Shown: positions 1 to 10,600 of the stretch, piece by piece
Layout of the letters: each line of letters starts with the position of its first letter
Position numbering within the stretch: the stretch's first letter is position 1
Assembly: GCA_033182465.1 (NCBI GenBank)
Contig: CP137321.1
Coordinates: 1 to 64,000, forward strand
Reading direction: 5' to 3'
Length of the DNA: 64,000 nucleotides
Source of the DNA: Sanghuangporus weigelae
Lineage: Eukaryota; Basidiomycota; Agaricomycetes; Hymenochaetales; Hymenochaetaceae
Notes under the pieces: model-generated
The model's input: only the letters and a program-made list of their open reading frames with translations
Told to the model about the DNA's origin: nothing
Databases searched by the model: none
Position numbers and translations under genes: made by a program

Positions 1-165
1 CCCTAAGCCTAACCCTAAGCCTAACCCTAAGCCTAACCCTAAGCCTAACCCTAAGCCTAACCCTAAGCCTAACCCTAAGCCTAACCCTAAGCCTAACCCT
101 AAGCCTAACCCTAACCCTAAGCCTAACCCTAAGCCTAACCCTAAAGCCTAACCCTAAAGCCTAAG
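1..165. repeat. Telomere array, alternating CCCTAA / GCCTAA
   Basis: The window opens with a C-strand telomere tract, so base 1 is at or near the physical chromosome end. The unit is not a plain hexamer: CCCTAA and GCCTAA alternate, making a 12-base unit CCCTAAGCCTAA (TTAGGCTTAGGG on the G strand). Near the inner edge there is one CCCTAACCCTAA doublet, then two units carry an extra A (CCCTAAAGCCTAA), typical of decay at the proximal boundary. Most basidiomycetes are known for TTAGGG. Confidence 0.93.
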
Positions 166-1363
166 ATCAGTGAGTAATAATTTTTGACGGCTGACTGACT
201 AACCCCGACTCCGACCCGGAGCGGACTGACTAACATGACTGACTAAGTACAGCCTGACGAGCCTTATAAAAAGGCGAAATTGGAGGTGTGTGTTCCCCCA
301 CTCACCAATAGCTGATTAGTCTTTTAGCTCGCTTTTGGGATATTTGCTTCACCGCCTAACCCTGCAAATTATTTTGTACTATGTGTATCTGTCATGAATC
401 TGGCTAATTTTACATTGTTTAACTGGACAAAATGACTCAATATTGATGGAGAAAACCTCATTTCAATCAGTTTTTGCTGAGTTAAACATGACATGGCAAA
501 AAATCACATGACATTTCCTATTCTAAGGAATTATGCAAACAGCAGTAAGACAATATACTTAGAAGTACTGGGTGATGTGAACATAAGATGCACTTTCTAA
601 GCATCATTCTTGGAGAATGGACTCTCAGGCCTCTTTCTCACATTGTGCTGGTGTGTCAGAGTCCATAATATGCAACTGTTGCCTCTACAGTATGTAACCA
701 AATACTATACAGCTCATACAATTCATATTTTCGCACAGGTTCCCTGATCCACTGTCCAGTCCAGGTCTAAACTGGTCCACAATGGTCTAGAGAAATTCAG
801 AAAATGGTGGACTGAGAACCAAACCACTCTGGATCTAAGGCAGACTGGACCTGAGATGGATTGGACATTGGTTCAGTCCATGTCCAGACTGTGGTCTAAG
901 CAGTCCTGGACCGAACTTTGACAACCCTATCAATGTCAGCTAATTACCGATTTATTTTGGATTATAATAACTCTTTGCCCGGTGTGGCTCTAATTCTAAC
1001 ATATGATATGACATCTTAATAGCCCTCATTTTGTAGCATACAACTCGAGAAGGTCGATTCATGTTGCTTGAGTTGTAATTCACAACAATAGATAGCAATA
1101 TATACAACGTGAAAACTTCATTCCCCTGCGAGTCAAGGAACCGCACGAATCCGAGTGAAGGCTAAGGAAATGCTACAAAGGAGTGACAAAGCAAAAATAG
1201 TGTTGAACTTCCATAGTGATATTTGTTAGCATTGTCCAATTAGTGGATGATAAGCATGAAGAAAGCATGAAGAACATGCGACTGGCGGTGGTTGATGGAG
1301 CAGGTTGACGATTCGAAATGTCAATAGAATGAATATTAATAGCAAGGAAATGTTCGAATATAA
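166..1363. other. Subtelomeric gene-free region
   Basis: I see no supportable gene here. The first 130 bases hold repeated GACTGACTAA-like words. About 735-930 is dense in GTCC/GGAC words (GTCCAGTCCAGG, ACTGGTCCAC, GTCCTGGACC) and ends in ACTTTGACAACCCT, which looks like a short repeated element rather than a gene. The last 200 bases are the 3' flank of the tetraspanin gene. Confidence 0.6.
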
Positions 1364-2708
1364 TCACGTCTTCTTCCCATACTCATCTATGCTTCCATAA
1401 GTGGGCCCAGCGACATTGAGCACTGGCGCGGAGTAAGTGGGTGGTGTACTAAGGCCTGAGCTACTGCCGTGTTTACCGAGACGGTCAGCGAGTTGGCTAT
1501 AAGGAATGTCAGTGATGGAGATCAGCGCTCAAGAAGAAAGACCATACTTGGCATAGTTATCGATGATGAGAGCCATGCTGCTCATATCGAGACGATAAGC
1601 CTTGGGCATCATGCCTTTACCCCAACGATAGGTAACATGATTGGAGCACAGGAGTGCAGCAAGAATCGCAAGAAGCTGGAGAGGGACCAGCCCGAAAGCG
1701 ACGGCGTACCACCGCCCTAAAGCCATCCTCTCGAACTTGAGGTACGGATTTTTGCATCCTGGAAGAACGGACCGGGCGTAACACGTATTAGTCACAGAAG
1801 CCTCGACGAACGGCGAGTAGTAACCACAGCAATGGAGCTGGTTCTGGATACGTGCGCGACCGTTCATGCCGAGATCCCGACTCCATTGTGCGTTGATCTT
1901 GCCCTCGAGGTTGAATGTGTGTTTCTTGTAGGAGATGTAACCCGGTGCACAGATAAACGCAAAGAGGACCCATAGGAGGAAGGTGTACACGGCAAGGAAA
2001 CCGCGATTATTAAGGAGAATGCCGGCCCAGCCAAGAAGGGACGTAATGACGCCGATAACAGCAGCGATCGTAGAGATGGTGAGCTCTGCCTTGTTGCCGA
2101 CGCGGACAATGTCGGCGTGATACCAAACGTTGAGCCAGGTGAGGACGCAGAAGATAAGGCAGACAAGCGAATAGACGGAGACGACAAAGTTTGAGATGAA
2201 GAGTATCCATTTGAATCGGTTCCAACGCAGTTTAGGGCGCATTTGCGATAATTTGATGTTGTCTACACCATCGTAATCATCGTCGTTCGCATCCGGCATG
2301 CGTGCTTCATTGCTGCGAAAGGCTTCTCTCCCTCCGCCCGTCTTCCCACTTGGACCCTTCACTGCGCTCCGACGTTTCTGCAACCCAGGCGACGCAATCG
2401 CGGAGAACTTATTTGGCACATAGTTGACGGAAAGCGAAGCAGTCGATGACGCGATTGATGGTATATCGGAGACGGGACGTGCTGCAGCGTTGGCGAGAAA
2501 GGGTACGTTCGGAGGCTCGAGCATGTCGGGCTGTCGTTGGAGGATGTGTTGTTGAGACGAAGCAACTGAGCTGCTGATCGAGGGTGGACGGCGAGGTCGT
2601 CTGAAGAAGATAAGAAACGTCAGATAGGCCGTACCGTTTGGTTTGCTAATAATGATGATTTGCTGGAAATGTCGGATGGAACAGAAGGACTAAGACTTAC
2701 GCAGACAT
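1364..2708 (-). CDS. Tetraspanin
   Basis: Four-span membrane organiser protein of about 397 residues, expected in the plasma or endomembranes where tetraspanins scaffold other membrane proteins. Exons 2708-2701, 2600-1548 and 1496-1364. The first exon codes only MSA- and joins through a 100 nt intron to a Ser/Pro-rich cytosolic N-terminus of about 130 residues. Membrane spans lie near residues 134-158, 178-198, 205-225 and 303-321. The large loop between spans 3 and 4 carries the family CCG motif at 260-262 plus further Cys. A 51 nt intron (GTATGG...CTGAC...TATAG) near the end must be removed; if kept, an in-frame TGA cuts off the last 44 residues. Spliced, the tail begins NYANQLADRLGK, as expected for fungal tetraspanins. 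Start chosen because the exon 1/2 splice keeps the frame. Confidence 0.9.
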
Positions 2709-3498
2709 GCTTATTGGCTAGGAAATATTGTTTTCGAGCGCGAACGCGACCAAAGGGTGCCATGTAGTACAAAGCAATCAATTCTTCAGTTCTAGGTTCA
2801 TTTCATAACACGGATAGTAACATACCGACTCGATCCTGCGGGAACGGTAACGTCGTCGTCGTCGGGAGAGGCGACAAAACGTTGGTGAAGACCGTATATC
2901 ATATCATTACGTAACCAATCTTATAATATCCCTTTTTCATGTTTCTGTTTCTCTTGGCCTTCAAGTTGCTGACACCTTGTAAGACTCGCGATCACTTGCT
3001 TATGATTGGGTGTGTCGAGCCGGCACTCATGGACATCCGAGCTGATTGCTAAGGCCTACAGAACCTCCTATGGAGGCCTATGTGGAAGGTTGTTGACTGG
3101 GATCTGCGAAGCTGACTCGCATCTGCCGGGCCCTCAGAGAATATGTTACATTTGCCTCCGACTCCTTGGTCACTGAAAGCTTACTTTTGTGCACAGGTAA
3201 ACAATGTTATTTTCCATGCTAGTCCAAGTGTGCTGTTGCTCTTGACGATGATAGTATCCAGCTCGGGGGGGGGGGGGGTTGACGTATACTACTTTAGCTA
3301 AACGACAGATGTGCATCCGAGTAAAAATGCCTCTGTTATCGTGTACTTGCATTACTAGTAATTGGATATGCGCAGTGAAGAATTGACCCTGATATCCCAG
3401 CTACTTTTGCGCGACTGGTCTCTTTCTAAACGGCATCAGACTACTAGTATCTAGTGCTCTCGCGGCGAACTCAACTTGCCACCTGCCTTCATCCTGTT
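2709..3498. other. Divergent promoter region, tetraspanin / ThrE-like gene
   Basis: No gene seen. The interval separates two divergently transcribed genes and should hold both promoters. It contains a CGTCGTCGTCGTC microsatellite at about 2849 and a run of 14 G at 3265-3278. Confidence 0.55.
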
Positions 3499-6035
3499 AT
3501 GCACGCCCAGGAGCCTCATTCTCCAGGAGGGCGTCCTCGCTCATCTTCTGACACCTACACGGCATTGCCAGCTCGCGTTGCGCGACAGGATCGTGCAAGA
3601 CTGCGCCGTGCATCTGATGCCACTCCTTTCACCCGAGGCGTTGCTCCTCCTCGGTTCTCGCAACCAGGTCGAGCTGGCTCTTCAGACAATCGTCCGCAGC
3701 GCCACAATGCTGCAAAAGCTGATCACGTAGGCAACCGACAGCCTGCTCTTGATTCGCTCATTGATAGACGAAATCCCGAGCCTGCAATCCCTCCTTCTAT
3801 CCACGAATCCTCCACCTCACGGAATCGCGCAACATTCGTTAACGCTTATACATCATCGCGACAATCTCTGCAGGATACTATTTCAAATCCTACATTCTCT
3901 CCTGTCCATGATTCTTACCTTCCGACGTATAACCACTTTGGCTTTGACCAACAACCACCGCGAGATCCACAGCAGTTACCCGTTCCGACGCGTTTTCATG
4001 GATTCTTTTCTCGGTTAGCTCAGGAGCCTCCTCTACCCTCCTTGCCATCCACACCAGACGACAATAGCAAGAATTCGTTCGAAGGCCTTCCGAGTGAGAG
4101 GGATGGGGTTCGCACGTCCGACGAGCCAGACAACGAGTTCGACCGTGACATATTTGTTCGTGCGATGGAACTCGACGAGACTATGGATGGTCGCAGCTCC
4201 TTGGCCGTTGATGTAGACATCCAGCCGTATGCTGAGCAAGAACGCGATCCTGAAAAGTCACTTTTTCCCAAGCAGACGCAGTCTGAAGGGGAAGGAAGCC
4301 AAGGACGGCACTTGTCGTATAAGGAACGAAGAAAGAGAGGCAAGCACCGAATTATGTACAACAAAGACAGTAAGCATATGTCCATTGGCTGCTTTTCTCA
4401 AACACTGTTGAAGTCTCGTTCTAGGCGTGGTGAACCAGCAGCGCTTCATAATCATTCTAGCTCGTGCACTGGTAGCGTTTGGCTCTCCATCCCATCGCGT
4501 TGAACCTCAGTTGACATCTCTAGCGTCTCTCTTCGAACTCCCAGCGCAATTTGTGCATACCGTTGGTTGTGTGCAGATCTGCTTTGGACACCCAGAGACA
4601 CGTACGAGCGAGACTCTTCTTGTAAAAGCAGACATCAATCTCGATCTTGGACGGATTAATGATACGCATGCCGTCTATCGCGCTGTTGTGCGAGATGAGA
4701 TCTCTGCGTCGGAAGGCTATTCCCGTCTTGAAGAGATCATCAAGCGGAAGCCGATCTACTCGAAGAAGCTTCTGTTTATTCTTACGTTTGTCCAGGGCTT
4801 CATTATCTGCGGAAGTTCATTCGGGGGTAGCATTAACGATATGTGGGTAGCTGGCCTGCTGAGTCTGCTTGTCAGCCTCGCGCAGATACGCGCGTCGAGA
4901 AGTCAGCTCAGCTCTGGCGGAACAGAGTATGTTATGCATCAGTCAGCTTCCACAAAATAACTCACGTCTTCGGCTCAGTATATTCATTTCAGGAATTGTA
5001 TCACTAGTGTCTCGTGTACTTTCTGCGAGAGTACCGGGACAAATCTTTTGCTACCGGTCGATTTCATCTGCCAGCATAGCTGGGCTTCTTCCCGGATCAA
5101 TAATGCGTAAGTGTCACTAGTTTCTTGGCTCAGTTTATACAGAATCTCATTCCACGTAGTCGCCGGCGTTCTTGACATAGCAAGCAAGAATATCCATCTT
5201 GGCTCGTCGAAAGTCGTTTCTGGGTTGATGACTTCGCTCTATCTCGGCTTCGGGCTTACGCTCGGCTCGGACATATGGTTGCACTTCGACAAGAGTGAAA
5301 GGGCACGCGTGTCATCACTAGCGGATAGATTTGAAAGTTTCAACGGTACATTCAATTCGACAAATACGACTACACCAAGTTGGCTCTCACCTACTAACCT
5401 TACCGGTATTTGGTCCTTCCAAGAGACCAGCGTACAGGAGACGCGTGAAACTCTTGCTGGATGTTATCGTGATCCATCTTGGGGATGGTGGTTTCAGCCG
5501 TTACCATGGTATTCTTTGTTTGCCCTGCTTCCTGTCCTAAATCTTGTGCTTTCTATGAGGCGTGCACAGCCCCTGTGGACCGTCGAAATGCCGGTGATGA
5601 TTCTTATTAGCTGTGCTAGTACCGCAGTTACCAAAGTCGCAAATCGGCATATGGCTCTCTCTGGACATCCAGACTACACTGCGCTTCTTGGAAGCTTTGT
5701 CGTCAGTTTGCTCGGAAACCTGTACTCACGAAAGATGGGTGGAACTGCCTTCACTATTATGCTGACAGGCATATGGTTGCTCATCCCGACTGGCTTGGCT
5801 CAGGCGGGTGGGTTGTCAAGCTCTTACATTGCGCCAGGAGAGGACGAGTATACTGAATCGCTTGACTTGGCACGCAACAGTAAGTTATCCTCCCCGGTTT
5901 GAACCGTTTTCTGCTGATCCATACGACTTTCCAGTGATAAGCGTGATCATCGGTGTTATGTCTGGCGTTTATCTGAGTGCGCGTCTCGTGTATGCATTCG
6001 GAAAGAAGAAAAACAGTGCATTCGTTACCTTTTGA
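3499..6035 (+). CDS. ThrE/Prm10-type multi-pass membrane protein (DUF1212)
   Basis: Predicted membrane protein of about 773 residues in the threonine/serine exporter (ThrE) family, whose yeast member is Prm10 (pheromone-regulated). Exons 3499-4369, 4425-4926, 4979-5106, 5160-5879 and 5935-6035; introns 52-55 nt. The first 290 residues are Ser/Pro-rich and probably disordered, ending in a basic stretch (SYKERRKRGKHR). The conserved core starts with ILARALVAFGSPSHRVE, the family's N-terminal signature, followed by spans such as LLFILTFVQGFIICG and SLYLGFGLTLGSDIW. A Ser/Thr-rich, N-glycosylation-like loop (NSTNTTTPS) interrupts the second half. Upstream GTG-started extension is ignored; ATG 3499 is the first in frame. 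Substrate is unknown for fungal members. A 658 bp palindrome starts 30 bases after the stop. Confidence 0.88.
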
Positions 6036-6065
6036 TTGAATATTTACCTGTACACAAGTTTCCCA

Positions 6066-6723
6066 CAGCGGGCAAACTGTCATTTAGAACCGGAATAAAT
6101 TCATAACCAGATGAAAAACGAAATTTGAAGTTTCATAATGCACATAACATATTTGATGTTTGTTCCTTGACCAAATGCTAAACTACATTTGAAATATCAA
6201 AAGGGATTTAGATTCCGATCTGGTGAAGCAATTACAAGTAAAGTCGCGTGAGGAATGCATAAAGAAAGTTGAAATTTCACAAAGGAAAATATGCTTGTGT
6301 TTCTCCATGGGTGAAATTTGAAATCATCTCAGAGAAGAAATTTCAAGTTTATTTTGTAATCTTGCCAAAGAAGAAATAAGATGCGCACTGAGCGCGCGAT
6401 CAGCGCGCATCTTATTTCTTCTTTGGCAAGATTACAAAACAAACTTGAAATTTCTTCTCTGAGATGATTTCAAATTTCACCCATGGAGAAACACAAGCAT
6501 ATTTTCCTTTGTGAAATTTCAACTTTCTTTATGCATTCCTCACGCGACTTTACTTGTAATTTCTTCACCAGATCGGAATCTAAATCCCTTTTGATATTTC
6601 AAATGTAGTTTAGCATTTGGTCAAGGAACAAACATCAAATATGTTATGTGCATTATGAAACTATTTCGTTTTTCATCTAGTTATGAATTTATTCCGGTTC
6701 TAAATGACAGTTTGCCCGCTGTG
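6066..6723. mobile_element. 658 bp foldback element, two ~320 bp inverted arms
   Basis: Arms 6066-6386 and 6405-6723 are reverse complements with only a handful of differences, separated by an 18-base GC-rich centre (ACTGAGCGCGCGATCAGC). The outer ends read CACAGCGGGCAAACTG and its complement. The same three bases, TCC, flank both ends (6063-6065 and 6724-6726), which could be a 3 bp target duplication, though such a short match has a 1/64 chance. There is no coding capacity. The simplest reading is a recent non-autonomous foldback DNA transposon (CAC ends plus 3 bp duplication would fit CACTA-like elements). A transcript through it would form a long hairpin. Confidence 0.8.
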
Positions 6724-6979
6724 TCCGTTATTATTATGTTTGATTAGAGGATCAGATCGACGGATTTGCGAAATAAACGCGCGCATCACGTGCTGGATGG
6801 CACGTTCGCGAGCAACAGTTTCGTTTCTCATTGACGACGACGAAAATCCCTGGATGTTCGTTATGAGAATCTGACCGTGACAGCATATAGGAATATAAGG
6901 TAAGGTATTTGGACATTAGAGACTGGTGTTGCTCAGACTAATGCGTTCCAGTATATAGGGCGGCATTTATTGTACAATC
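6724..6979 (+). promoter_or_regulatory. Upstream region of the OXR1-like gene
   Basis: The 256 bases between the palindrome and the OXR1-like ATG must hold its promoter. They include a GACGACGACGAAAAT stretch and CACGTG-like words (ATCACGTGCT) but no clear TATA box. Confidence 0.35.
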
Positions 6980-9194
6980 ATGCAACAACACATGTTCCCA
7001 GCCTCTCAGCCTCAAGCCTCGGCATCACGAAAGTCGCCCACCTCTCCAGTACACTTATTCGAACAGCCGAGAGCTGAACCAACCCCTCGTGCTGCTCATG
7101 ATAGACGGGAATCGTCAAGTTCGGATGAATTTGGTTCCTTTGTTTCTGTATCCGCCTCGGATGATCCTCTTGGTGTTGGATCTGAGGGAGTGGAGCCAAC
7201 AAGCCCGACTACTACATCTGTCTTCGATACCTTTGCAAATAATGCGCGAAAGAGGTCCAAGGAGAATGGACAACGCGTTTTAGATGAGCTGCGTGCTCAC
7301 GATGAAGATCCTCTTGCATGGTTCAATTCGGGCAGGGATCGGACGTCAGACGATAGAAAGTGGAGGGGAGATGATTCCTCGCGTATGTAATTCATTCAGT
7401 AACGGAGGATGCCGACCCCTGATGCAATATTCTTGACTATTAGCTCTATCAGTCATCGAGGATTCGAGTGCACTTGGCGACGGGCAGTCGGCTAGAGCAG
7501 AAGCAGCCGAACCTGGGAGGGACAGTCTCATACAGTCAATTACTCAAGACGAAGCAAAGTCAGTCTTAAGGAGTGAGAAGACAAACAGCTTTTCTACTAA
7601 TGGATCTGGTAGAGACCCATTCCGTCCTGCCGCCTGGAAGAAATTTGATGCTGCATCCTCGTCTGTCCTCCCGTCAAGCTCCGTTTCAATTCTTAATATC
7701 AGCGAAGGCCCAATGGAGCGTGCGCAACAACATGAAAGACGCATACTTGACGAATTACGCTCTCACGATGAAGATCCCCTGGCATGGCTAAAGTCAAAAG
7801 CCAACGATGACAGTTATATGCCATCTACTTTGCAAGAAGCAGGCTCGACACTCATAGACCTAAGTACTCCTGCGTCTGAGGCTCCACAATCGCCACCTCG
7901 CTCCCGTACGCCTTCTGTGACCTCTCATGGCTCTACTTCGCTTCTCCCTAGTGTTCCCCGAGCCGCTTCGACTCCGTTGATCCCACGTTCCTCGGATCGA
8001 GCACGAAGTCAATCACCAAGCGCCCGGGTTCCCAAATCGCCGAGTATCAACTCATCTACCGGACTTCCGCGTAGTTGGATGTCGTCTCTTGGACTCTTCA
8101 GTGCTCCACGTCCAGTCCCGGCCTCCTCTTCTCCCTCAGCAGCACGCGGGACGCATGACGCCCCCTCTGATACCGGTGCCGTCGGTCTGAGTCCCACACA
8201 ATCATCTTTGCATGCGCTATTTGCGAAGGCCGGACCTTCGTCGCCTAGAACAAGGCGGCACACGAGATTTGCTACAGAGGGTCATTCGCCGATGCATGCT
8301 GCGACAATGCCTTTACCTACCGCGTCTGGACTGACCTCTGATGCCTCTCCTTTTGCCTCTCATGTATATGTACCTCCAACTGGGGCCCCTGGCTTTACGG
8401 GTGATCACAATTGGAATCCAGAAGGCTTCGAATTTGATACGCAGAATAAAACAGGTGGAAAAGATGTACGACTTATAGGCCGGAATGATATTACAGTCCC
8501 AGTTCTGAGTTCAGCTATCGCAACTGTGGTAAGTAAGTCATTAGCTGAACATCCAAACTAATTTATTTACGCACGATTCGACATAAGCTACGCCCTCACC
8601 TCCCTCCCCTTTCACGCCTAGCACAAAGCTGGAAGCTTCTCTATAGTGCAGATCAGCATGGCCTATCAATAAACACACTCTACGCTCGTTGCACTCCTCC
8701 AGTCATCGTCGGCGGAGGTGGGCTCGTTCCAGGCGTCAGTACCGGCGCTCTTGTTGCTGTGCAAGATGCGGAAGGTGGTGTTTTCGGAGCATGGATACCA
8801 GAGGGTGTCCACCTGAGTCACGGCAGTTACTATGGTGGTGGCGACTCATTTCTCTGGAGTGTTGAGAAAAAAGACATGGAATCTGAGGATGATGTTCATG
8901 TATATAAGTGGACGGGTAAGAATGGGTATGTAGCGTATTGCGATACCGATGGTTTCTCCTTCGGAGGCGGGTATGTCATCGTTTAAATCTGAACATACTA
9001 CATTATCGAGTCTCATCGGATTCGTTTTTGCTAGGGACGGGCATTATGGACTATATGTAGACGCAAGTCTTGTTGAAGGGACAACACATCCATGTCCTAC
9101 ATTTGACAACGAATGCCTCGCTCACGGTGAACGGAAAGGTCGCATGGTAACTTTTGATGCAGTCGGACTGGAAGTATGGGCTATTGGTTCTTAG
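6980..9194 (+). CDS. OXR1: OXR1-like TLDc domain protein
   Basis: Oxidation resistance protein of about 676 residues. TLDc proteins protect against oxidative stress, and many bind and regulate the V-ATPase. Exons 6980-7382, 7444-8528, 8588-8970 and 9035-9194. Residues 1-496 are mostly disordered; 497-676 form the TLDc domain, recognised by QSWKLLYSADQHGLSINTLY, GAWIPEGVHLSHGSYYGGG, VYKWTGKNGYVAYCD, DGHYGLYVD, CPTFDNE and the C-terminal VGLEVWAIGS. The disordered part carries the motif LDELR(A/S)HDEDPLAW twice (about residues 101-114 and 236-249) and an acidic DEFGSF motif near 49-54. It is longer than yeast Oxr1 (about 270 residues), the extra length all being N-terminal. A dual role with the palindrome next door is not suggested by anything in the sequence. 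Confidence 0.9.
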
Positions 9195-9517
9195 ATGCCA
9201 GAGCCACGCACTCCTTCCCTTCACCAGTAGACTTGAATTCCCAACGCTTGGTAATATGATGTCTAAAGACCAGGACTTTCTGAGTCGGGATTCGAATCCT
9301 CCCGGCACTCAGTCTTGGCTTCAGACCGTGTTGCCCGGTATCCAGCGGGATCACAGCTGGATCAGCCCCTTCTTGAGCTTACGTTTCTTTTTGACAACAG
9401 GATAACTCTTGGCATGCAATGTGTTGCCCCACGATGAAGATTGAGTACTATCCTGGTGCACACATAGAAGTCGGCACGAGAGCACAGCCTATATAGCATA
9501 GACATGTGCAACTTGGA

Positions 9518-10274
9518 TCACGGTGTTGTCTTAGCAATAACTAGTAGTGGCTTCGCTGGCTGCCGCCTTGAGTGTCGTGTTGGACTGTGGCTGTGAGAGA
9601 GATGGTGGCCTGTCTGAGAGAAGTTGTCAACGAGTAATACACCGTCGATCGTACGATGGCCTCCGGAATCGAGCTGTGCTATCTTGACACGTACGTCAGT
9701 ATGCATGAATAAGAAAATGCGAAATAGACGAGTGTGGATGAAAGAGCATATGCATTGAATAAGTGAAAAGTGAAAAGGCACATGGAAATATGTATGTTAC
9801 GAATGAATCGTAAAATTTGTCGAGTTGATCGAATTATGGCGCCTTGACAGGTCATGGTCTGTAAAACAATCAGCAAGGTCCGCATGTTGCACAAAATTAT
9901 TGTGTTTGAAGAGGTTATCGGTACAGACTCCGCAGCAACGTGTGTCAGGACATATGTAAATATATAGTCCATCACTATGTGGTACACAAAGCGCGTGGAC
10001 TGGATGATCAACCATACGCCTCCGATACAATTTGGAATCGAAGCGTAGCGTCAAGAGAAAAAGATCGCAATAAATAATAAACGCGTTGCCAAGGCAAGCG
10101 TCTGTCACGTGCTTAATTATCTTGATTTGATATGTATGTATAGTTCTCACCTGTCATGGAGCGACCGGCAAGTGAAAAGGCTGCGAATCCTGCATTCTCT
10201 TTTGTTTTGGGGGCTCTTAATGCTCGTTGTAAGTCGTCTTCGCTTCCTTCTGGAAACTTGTCGAGGATGAACAT
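9518..10274 (-). CDS. Possible small unrecognised gene (94 aa)
   Basis: Weak candidate. An ATG at 10274 opens an exon (10274-10151) reading MFILDKFPEGSEDDLQRALR and ending at a good GTGAGA donor; a second exon 9678-9518 in the compatible phase reads AQLDSGGHRTIDGVLLVDN and ends in a stop. Together they give 94 residues. The joining intron would be 472 nt, far above the 41-73 nt usual here, so an exon may be missing or the model may be wrong. No family recognised. Both exons look like protein rather than random translation because of their acidic/basic balance and lack of stops, but that is a judgement by eye. Confidence 0.28.
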
Positions 10275-10509
10275 TATCGACAGTGAACAATAATTGTTCC
10301 GTATTTTCCGATGGCCTATACACTTGAGGATGAGTGGATTCTAGCTGCTATATCGCGTACTCTGAAGCATGCGGTTTCTGAGAACCTGTCAATTGCGGTT
10401 TAGCGCAGCACGCTTCGCCCGTCTTCTCGGATGCTGTCGTATCTTTTCGTTTACCTCTCGAAGTACACCTTGACGTTGCCAACATGTGAAAAGTCCCGCA
10501 CAATATTGC

Positions 10510-10517
10510 TATAAAAA
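10510..10517 (+). promoter_or_regulatory. TATA box of the aspartic protease gene
   Basis: TATAAAAA lies 84 bases before the ATG at 10601. It overlaps a perfect 14-base palindrome AAAACCGCGGTTTT at 10514-10527, whose CCGCGG core would suit a dimeric factor such as a Zn2Cys6 protein. Confidence 0.6.
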
Positions 10518-10600
10518 CCGCGGTTTTGAGCCGTTGAGACGCACTCGACCTGGCGGTGCAACGCTCCTTAATAGAAAGGCTTCTTCGTTCTCTACTTGCG

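Larger units (their letters stand above)
9195..10600. other. Intergenic region between OXR1-like gene and protease
   Basis: Apart from the weak minus-strand candidate at 9518-10274 I see only flanking sequence. A palindromic GGATTCGAATCC at 9289-9300 resembles a tRNA T-arm but does not fold as one. The right end is the promoter of the protease gene. Confidence 0.45.

Noticed and set aside
1529-1531. In-frame TGA in the tetraspanin followed by more coding-like sequence, as in stop-codon read-through
   Set aside because: A 51 nt intron with GTATGG donor, CTGAC branch point and TATAG acceptor removes the TGA and gives the expected YANQLADRLGK tail.
6066-6723. Reading the palindrome as an assembly artefact
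   Set aside because: Kept as a real element because the arms differ at several positions and the centre is unique. Long reads would settle it.
9285-9315. tRNA-like T-arm (GGGATTCGAATCC followed by CCCGGCAC)
   Set aside because: The word is just a palindrome. No matching acceptor stem, D-arm or anticodon arm can be folded on either strand.
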